Of a DNA stretch of 26,100 nt, positions 19,829 to 26,100 are shown piece by piece (position 1 is the stretch's first letter; each line of letters opens with the position of its first letter). This DNA is from Haplomitrium mnioides. Its lineage: Eukaryota; Marchantiophyta; Haplomitriopsida; Calobryales. The DNA lies in assembly GCA_049999725.1 (NCBI GenBank), contig JBNGIS010018744.1, forward strand, positions 1 to 26,100. The letters are read 5' to 3'. Both the position numbers and the translations under genes were made by a program. The notes below the pieces were generated by a model. It worked only from the letters and a program-made list of their open reading frames with translations, was not told the DNA's origin and ran no database searches.

Positions 19829-21181
19829 TCACTCCGTCCTCGGAGTGACGTCGTCCTTACGTGCATAGAATGGCTTTAACTTGTGATAGTTCACTCGATC
19901 ATAGAGCCTTCCGTTTAGTTCTGACAAATCAAATGTGTAATTGGAATACACTTTCTGCACAACAAAGGGACCAAAGTACCTTGGTAGTAATTTCTTTTGC
20001 TTCCGTTTATATCGAATTGTATCGAACACCATGACCTAATCTCCTTGTCAAAACTCCACGAGCCTTCTTTTTCCCAATCGCTTGTCATGGCTCTTCTTTT
20101 GTTGGGCTTGTGCTCTTTGGATATTAGCTTCAACCATTGCTTGTGCTTCTTCTAACTCCATCAATTGTTGGCTGCAAGTTCGTGTAGCCATCTTAAAATT
20201 GTCTCCCTTTTGTCTTTCCACGCTGGTGGTTCTAAAAGTAGGAAGATCAAACTCAATTGGCAAGACAGATTCCAAACCATATGTGAGGCAAAAAGGTGTA
20301 TACCCTGTTGAAGCCTTGCGAGTTGTTCGATACTCCCACAGAATTGCATGTAGCTGCTTATCCCACGTATGCTTTGCTCCTTCCAAATCTGCATCCTTTG
20401 TTAACAAATTACATAAAGTAAAGTTAGTCTGCTCTGCCAATCCATTTGCATTTGGCTTGTATGTTGTGGTGATCTGTTGCTTGATGGAAAAATGATTCAG
20501 CATTGCTTGAGTAGCACCACTCACGAAAGGCAAACCTCGATCAACTACGATCTCCAATGGACATCCAAATCATGTAATAACCCGCTCGTACAAAAACCTT
20601 CCTACTTCCTCCTCCATAGCTTTCTTTAAAAGACGAGCCTCCACCCACTTGCTCAAATAGTCAATCGCTACCACCACATATAAATTCCCTCTTGGTGTAG
20701 GATTTAATGGTCCAACAATATCAACTCCCCATTTTTCAAAAGGACCCAAAGGTGCAATCGGTTGCAAAGGAGAAGGATAAGTAGACTTCTTGGCAAATGT
20801 TTGACATACATCACATGTCTTGCAAAACTCCAAGCAATCTTTAAACATACCTCGCCAATGGTATCCCTCATCTAAGATCTTGTACCCCGTCACCTTCCCC
20901 GCAAAATGACCACCACACACTCCATCATAGAACTCGTACATTAAATGTTGGCTTTCTCTCTTACTCACCGCTCTTTGAAGAAGACCATCAGAGCCTTGGT
21001 GGAACAAGGTGTTCTCCACAATAGAGTATGGTCGACACTTACGTGCAAATACAGCCTTGTTGCGTTGCTTCATCCCCTCTAGATATCTCCTTTCTAACAA
21101 GTAATTGTAGACATCGTGGTACTCCTCTTGGATGACATTTATATTGAAGAGGTTCTCGTCAGGAAACTCCTCTTCAACCAC
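19829..21181 (-). pseudogene. Integrase with C-terminal GPY/F module (minus-strand gypsy)
   Basis: The N-terminal zinc-binding part reads YDGVCGGHF...CKTCDVCQ. The first His of the HHCC set is Tyr (codon at 20927-20929), a CAT to TAT change. The catalytic core has Asp in WGVDIVGPL (20720-20722), a second Asp in VVDRGLPF and the Glu in NGLAEQTN. A TGA near 20567 lies just before FGCPMEIV, and further stops follow KRRLVEF near 20048. The end carries LPRYFGPFVVQKV, the GPY/F module, and no chromodomain is seen. The protein would insert the cDNA copy into chromosomal DNA, but this copy cannot do so. Confidence 0.85.
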
Positions 21182-21205
21182 TTCATTACCAAGTTCATCA
21201 TAAGC

Positions 21206-22778
21206 TTATGATAACATGTCAGCATTAAGATGCTTTCTCCTTGGTCTATCTTCAATAGTGTAGTCAAATTTAGCCAACAAAATTTTCCACCTAGCAATTC
21301 TTCCCTCGACATTAGGCTTGTTGAAAATATATTTCAAGGTCTTGTGATCTGTCACAATGGTAAACTTTCCTCCTAACAAATAGTGACAAATTTTCTTAAT
21401 CGCATAAATCACAGCCAAACCTTCTCTTTCAGTGACTTAGTAGTTCTTTTTGGCGGCTACCATTTTTTGACTTGCAAACGCAATAAGATGATCATGTCTC
21501 TCTTCATCTTTTTGACTCAAAGTGCATCCAAGAGCTATGTTTGAAGCATCTGTATACAAGGAGAAAGGCACTCTCCAGTTTGGCTTTACCAATACAGACG
21601 TACCTGTCACCGCCTTCTTCAAGCACTCAAATAATATTTTGGCACCTTCATCGCTGAAAATTGAAGAGTACTCCACTGTTTTTTTCAAATAATGGCTCAA
21701 AGCCATTGCTTTGGTCGAAGAATCCAAGATAAAACAACGATAATAGCCAACCATCCCTAAGAAAGACCTCAATTTGGTTATATTGATTGGAAAAGGAAGA
21801 GCTTGAATTTTGAGTACCTTTTCCTACCTTTTGAGTACCTTGGTCCACCGCTACCCCATCCTTTGAAATAATATGACCCAATAACACTCCTTGACGACAC
21901 CCAAACTTACATTTCTCCGTATTCAATGAAGCTTTTGCCGCATCCAACCTTAGTAGAATTTTCTCCATATGGTCGAAATGGTCTTTCTTACTCCTATAAA
22001 CACAAAAATCATCAATAAAATCTCTTACATACTTTCCCAAGAAAGGCTCAAAGATTTTGTTCATAAATCTTTGAAAAGTAACCGGTGCATTACACAAACC
22101 AAAAGGCATTACGTGAAAAGCAAAAGTACCCCAAGGACTAGTAAATGTGGTCAATTGTTGATGCTCCACGACAATAGAAATTTGATTATACCCGTTATAT
22201 CCATCTCTAAATGAGTACCATTCATGTCTCGCTACTTCTTCAAGTATTTCATCAATAAAAAGAAGTGGATAATAATCATTTTTGGTAACCACATTTAACT
22301 TTTTGTAGTCCACACAAATGTGAAGCTTACCATTTTTCTTTTTCACCACCACAATAGGAGAAACCCACTCTGAATTTTCTGCCTCGTAGATGAACCCTGC
22401 CTCCTTTAATTTGCTTATCTCCTCTTTGACAAACTCCGCTATTAGAGGATTCATCCGTCGTTATTTTTGCCGAACCGCTTTTGCTAAACTCTCCAAGTCG
22501 ATCCTATGTTCTTCAAGTGTCACCAATTTTAGATCTTTATACCCAAAAGCAAACACGTGGATGTACTTACGAAAGATTTCTTCAAACTTTTGTTTCTCTT
22601 CATTGGTTATGTCTTCTCCATAACGTAGTGTAGCAATCCGCCACTCCACTTCTTCCGCCATCAAGGTATGTTTTGGAACTTGAAACTCTTCTCCCATCAC
22701 CCTTGGCATGACCTCTATAGCGCACATTCTTGGCGAATCAAGCTCTTCATCTGATGAGTCTTCCATATCTATATCCAC
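21206..22778 (-). pseudogene. Reverse transcriptase and RNase H (minus-strand gypsy)
   Basis: Reverse transcriptase blocks include KEAGFIYEAENSEWVSPIVV, FRDGYNGYNQI (catalytic Asp at about 22203), MPFGLCNAPVTFQRFM and FIDDFCVY (the two Asp at 22008-22013). RNase H follows with YTDASNIALG, TEREGLAV and VTDHKTLKY. A stop splits off the upstream part (22461-22778) from the polymerase core. A duplication of a CAAGGTACTCAAAA-like word near 21810-21845 shifts the frame between the two domains. Another stop precedes the TEREG block near 21436. Confidence 0.88.
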
Positions 22779-22883
22779 TACAAAAATATTATTGGCATAT
22801 TCTTCATCTTCAGATAAGTACTATGTGGTTTCTCGTTCTGAGTCGCTTGTTTCTTCACCACCTCCATCCACATGGACTCTTAC

Positions 22884-23660
22884 TCAATGCATTTTGGGTC
22901 CACTTGTGATGTGGTTCTTATGCCAATTGTCAATCATCCTCACACCTTGCAACCACGGTCTTCTTAATAGCATGTCGTAACTAGCTTCTTTCAAAACTTG
23001 AAAAGACAAAGAGATTGAAATACCCATTACCGTAGTAGGTACTTTTTCAATCACCCCAAGTGGTTGCACTCTCGATTTGTTTGCCATATCGACGGTAAAG
23101 CTTGAAGGTCTCATGAGTTTTAAGCCCAACTTCTTCATCAATTCTTCAGACATAGTATTTCCGGTCGAACCTCCATCCAACAATACTTTTGGAACAACAT
23201 ACCCTTTGCATATGACATCAATTTTGGAGGCTCTTGCACATACCTCCGTATCCATCGCACTTATATAGCAGTTGTTAGTTGCAACCTTCTTCTTTCTTGG
23301 TTGTCGTTTGGTGCTTAATCCTCCATGTAGCTCTCTTCTTAGTGTCGAGTTCATCGCTACCAGTTGTCCCACTATGATATTGGCTTGTAGATTTCCAATG
23401 TCTTCAACCACATTGTATTTCTTTTGATGTTTGGAAATGGAGAAGTCTTCCATACCCAATCTTCTTCTTGGCTTCCTTGGCTTTTTAGTCATGTCCACAT
23501 CATGATGTCGTTCTTGACTTGGCGACGGTTCCGATCCTATAGTATCATCAACTATTCGTGCTCGTTTTCTCTCATGAGCCATTAGGTCCACACCTCGATC
23601 TACTGAAATCCCTCCCACCTGCATGTGGGGAATCTTTTCAACATCGATCAAAGCAACCAC
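22884..23660 (-). pseudogene. Aspartic protease region (minus-strand gypsy)
   Basis: The active-site segment reads KVLLDGGSTGNTMSEELMKKLGL, with Asp at 23175-23177 and DGGS where many families have D(S/T)GA/S. It is followed by VDMANKSRVQPLGVI and MLLRRPWLQ, the usual retropepsin fold order of plant gypsy elements. The preceding 150 residues are basic (KRARIVDD, KKPRKPRRRLG, KRQPRKKK) and resemble a gag-protease linker. The frame stops at 22884, before the polymerase region. Confidence 0.78.
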
Positions 23661-23699
23661 TCGCTCATGAGTTGGAGTTGCACCTCCACGTCCGCCAAT

Positions 23700-24446
23700 T
23701 CAATTTGCACCATTGACTCGATTTGGGCAATTTCTAATGAAATGTGCCCCGCCACAACCAAAACAAGTAATATTCTCCATATTTCCTTGTCGTTGTGGCC
23801 CTCCTCCATTAGGTTGAGGTTGATTTCCAGGCCTTCTCTCTAAATCCTGTACAAGATTTAAACTTTGCTTTTCCAGCCGTTTCGTTAGTGTTAGCACATC
23901 GTTTATAGGTGGATTTGGCGTTTGGAGTGAAGGAGCCACTACCGTTGTTGTTTGTGATGCACTTACTTGCGGCAGTGGCACTACAATGGCCTTCTCCTCT
24001 CGCTCATCCTCCAAGCTCTCCTCCATCCTCAATGCAATGCGCAATGACTCCACTCACATCATGGGCCTTTCATATTTGAGTTTTGCTCGTATTTCAGGTT
24101 TCAACCCCGAAATGAAGTGCTTTGCCAACATGCCTGTAATCTCCACCATTATAGATTGCACGCCTTCTCCACTCTTTCTCAACATATTTCAAAATTGTGT
24201 TTCTAAGTAGTCTACCCTCTCAGCATATTTTTGAACTTTTTCACTCTCTCATTGTTTGAAGAGCGTTACCCCTTGAAGTAGCTTTTCATAGTTCTCCGTG
24301 GGGAGTAATTCTTCTATTAACGCTTTTGTTAAACTTGTCCATGATTCTATGGTTTTGTCTTTTTGTTCTTTGTACCATCGTAGAGCTTCTCGTTCCAAGA
24401 ATTTGAGTAATAATGTGTAACGGTCACTAACTTTAGTAAGCAACAA
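23700..24446 (-). pseudogene. Gag with zinc knuckle (minus-strand gypsy), N-terminus cut off
   Basis: The capsid part begins at the junction near 24446 with LLLKFLEREALRWYKEQKDK and continues, through stops, to VSASQTTTVV and a Pro/Asn-rich linker. The zinc knuckle (23727-23765) reads CFGCGGAHFIRNC, that is CX2CX3HX4C, one residue shorter than the canonical CX2CX4HX4C. The start is absent, because the sequence passes directly into the LTR of a plus-strand element. Confidence 0.78.
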
Positions 24447-24449
24447 CTA

Positions 24450-25060
24450 TATCTAGAAAGCCATTACTAAGTTAGAGTATCAAAAAGAGAGTGTTATTAT
24501 AGAGAAAGTGACACGTGGCAAGAGGAGAGAAAGTCAACAAATTAAAGTGAGTGCTATTGACACGTGGCAAGAGGAGAGGAAGTCAACGAATTAAAGTGAT
24601 AGAAAGAGCACTTTAGAAGAAGATAAGAACACGTGGCAAGCGGAGGATTAAAGCAAATAGAAGGTTCTAAGATAAGAACACATAGCAAAAGAAGAAATAA
24701 AGAGAATTGGAAGGTTCTAAAGATAAGGACACGTGGCAGAAGGAGAATAAAAGTAAAGGGTGGTCCAATCAATGAGAGAGGAAAAATGGTGGTCCAATTA
24801 GAGAATGATAGAAAAGGAACCAATGGGGTTTCACCACCTATGTAAGCAAAGTGCTTTTTACTTAGTATATAAAGAAGGGAGAGGGCCTTGTTAGGCATCT
24901 CTTACCTTGTGGGTTCTTGAAGTTCTTTATGTGCTACTCTTGTATGTGTTATGTTTGTGCTAATTTTTGGTGTGTCAGTACTAGCCTCAAATAAACCTTT
25001 TATTTTACCTATTCTACATAATTGGAATATGTATATATTTGTTTTTGTATAAGTCGCTCG
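24450..25060 (+). repeat. 5' LTR with multiplied ACGTGGC boxes
   Basis: U3 holds four exact ACGTGGC boxes (24513, 24562, 24631, 24731) and a decayed one near 24680. The first two sit in a tandem duplication of about 49 bp that also repeats AAAGTCAAC, which contains a W-box core (TTGAC on the other strand). The TATA box TATATAAAG is at 24866-24874 and AATAAA is at 24990-24995, giving a U3-R-U5 order. The 5' border is set by similarity to 6668; the 3' border is approximate. Confidence 0.7.
24866..24874 (+). promoter_or_regulatory. LTR TATA box
   Basis: TATATAAAG, 124 bases before the AATAAA at 24990, as expected for an LTR promoter with a short R region. Transcription would start near 24900. 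Confidence 0.6.
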
Positions 25061-25084
25061 TAGCTAAGTTGTGACAAAAAAACC

Positions 25085-25996
25085 ATGGAGGTAAACTCTA
25101 GCAATCGGAAAGAAGGAGTTTAGATGATGGCCAAGTTGGAAGAGCTTCAAGTAGCTCTTATAGCAAGTCAACAACAAACAAACATGCTGATGGGAGAAAT
25201 GGTGAAAATGCAACTACAATAAGAGAATGGAGAAGGAAGTCGGGAAACCTTGCTACAAAAGATGAGCAAGTCGTGTAAAGTAGAGCCTTATGGAGGAAGT
25301 CGCATGGTTGGTGTTGTACAAGGGTAGGTTTATCGAATGGAGGTTCACATGTCATACTATCCGCATGCTTCATATTTGGAGAAAGGATTAATTGCAAGGT
25401 CATTTTTAATTGAGCATGCATCCATTTGGCTACAAAGATGGGAGCGGCACAAAAATGCACGAGGAGAACAACTGTTGTGGAGCGCTCTAAAAAAAGGTTT
25501 ACTACAAAACTTCAAAGCCATAGACTCTATTCTAACTGCAAGAACCAAGCTTTGGAAGTTAGCGCAACAAGGAAGCGTTGCAAGATATATTGAAGCCTAC
25601 AAGTTCAAATTGGAAGCCTACAAGTTCAATCTTCGGAGCCTACAAGTTCAAATTGAGGATATGAGTTCAACCAAGGCCCTTGACAAGTTTCTACAAATAT
25701 TGAAGAGAAAGAATCAAGGGGAAGTGATGATGCGCAACCCAAAAGATGTTAATGAAGCCATATCGTTTACGCAAAGAATTGAAGGAGCGTTAGGGATTGT
25801 GCAAACAGGAGGGAATTATGGCCCCACACCTATGGAGTTGGGAAACATAAGAAGAAGAGACCTCAATCGCCCAAATCACCAACAAAGAGGGCCCCATATT
25901 GCTACGGATAGGAGGATGGAGGAAAGGCAAGAAACTAGAACATGCTATAATTGTGGCCGAATAGGACATATTGCACCAAATTGCAAAGCGATATGA
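25085..25996 (+). pseudogene. Gag polyprotein with zinc knuckle, interrupted by stops
   Basis: The frame begins with ATGGAGGTAAAC at 25085, 25 bases after the LTR. It is broken by TAG at 25121, TAA near 25220 and TAG near 25325, and is then open from 25337 to 25996. The middle part has the gypsy capsid pattern (WLQRWERHKNARGEQLLW, LWKLAQQGSVARYIEAY, LDKFLQILK). It ends in a canonical CX2CX4HX4C knuckle, CYNCGRIGHIAPNC. A small triplication at 25592-25656 repeats EAYKF-type residues inside the capsid. A coding signal may continue past the stop in another frame. Confidence 0.75.
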
Positions 25997-26100
25997 TGCA
26001 ATCAAATGCGAGTGTTTCGACGACCTCTTCACAATATCAACAATGAAGGAGATCAAGAATGTCATGGAAACGATGGGCACCAGTAAAAAGACCTCGTGAT

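Larger units (their letters stand above)
18684..24446 (-). mobile_element. Ty3/gypsy retrotransposon, minus strand, 5' end missing
   Basis: Read on the minus strand the order is gag, protease, reverse transcriptase, RNase H, integrase, GPY/F module, 3' LTR, the order that defines Ty3/gypsy elements. All parts carry stops or shifts, so it is dead. No 5' LTR is seen; the element ends inside gag where a plus-strand LTR begins near 24450. Its domains are listed separately. Confidence 0.85.
24450..26100 (+). mobile_element. Ty3/gypsy-like retrotransposon, plus strand, continues past the window
   Basis: An LTR of about 0.6 kb is followed by a gag frame with a zinc knuckle. It abuts the truncated gag of the minus-strand element at about 24446-24450, so it probably inserted there. 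An LTR relic of the same family lies at 6529-6668. The polymerase genes would be right of the window. Confidence 0.72.

Noticed and set aside
20082-20495. Plus-strand open frame of 137 codons
   Set aside because: It is antisense to the integrase core, whose motifs are clear on the minus strand.

Overview
This is a land-plant nuclear genome segment made almost entirely of mobile elements. Evidence: AT-rich intergenic DNA, plant-style introns (AAG|GTAA donors, T-rich CAG acceptors), Ty3/gypsy retrotransposons with TATA-box LTRs, a GA microsatellite, and assembly gaps. A fern or other seed-free plant is my guess, from memory of where similar proteins occur; it was not tested. I found no intact gene, no tRNA or rRNA gene and no clear host gene.

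The most interesting content is two copies of an apparently little-described DNA element, lying in opposite orientations. Copy A (1-2292) runs off the left edge. Copy B (7003-17111, about 10.1 kb) seems complete end to end. All three ends in view carry related inverted termini, and copy B is flanked by a possible 4-bp duplication (TTGG). Copy B has two genes transcribed away from a shared promoter near 11.04-11.14 kb. Leftward runs a multi-exon gene whose last exons, best kept in copy A, encode a bacterial-type DNA amino-methyltransferase: a DIPY motif IV followed by a DLCSGSGTG motif I, the permuted beta-class order. Rightward runs a large gene resembling the DUF7869 family, with DGMD, LDNT..ENKN and GHTHD motifs, which I read as the candidate transposase. 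Both genes carry nonsense codons and frameshifts. Copy B has also lost the catalytic part of the methyltransferase.

Throughout the element, and not in the flanks, lie short arrays of a 24-25 bp unit centred on the palindrome GTCCATGCGCGCATGGAC. They fill two introns of the methyltransferase gene, recur as a 30-bp in-frame coding repeat in the other gene, and are scattered through both subterminal regions. Working model (inference): a cut-and-paste element that carries its own DNA methyltransferase and many CpG-rich palindromic sites that one of its proteins may bind or modify.

Between the copies (2293-6998) lies degraded DNA with a GA microsatellite, a solo-LTR fragment and a doubtful exon. 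To the right of copy B are three Ty3/gypsy elements: a decayed plus-strand gag-protease piece (about 17.2-18.68 kb), a minus-strand element with 3' LTR, integrase, RNase H, reverse transcriptase, protease and gag (about 18.68-24.45 kb, 5' end missing), and a plus-strand element with LTR and gag (24.45 kb to the edge). The LTR of the last has several ACGTGGC boxes.
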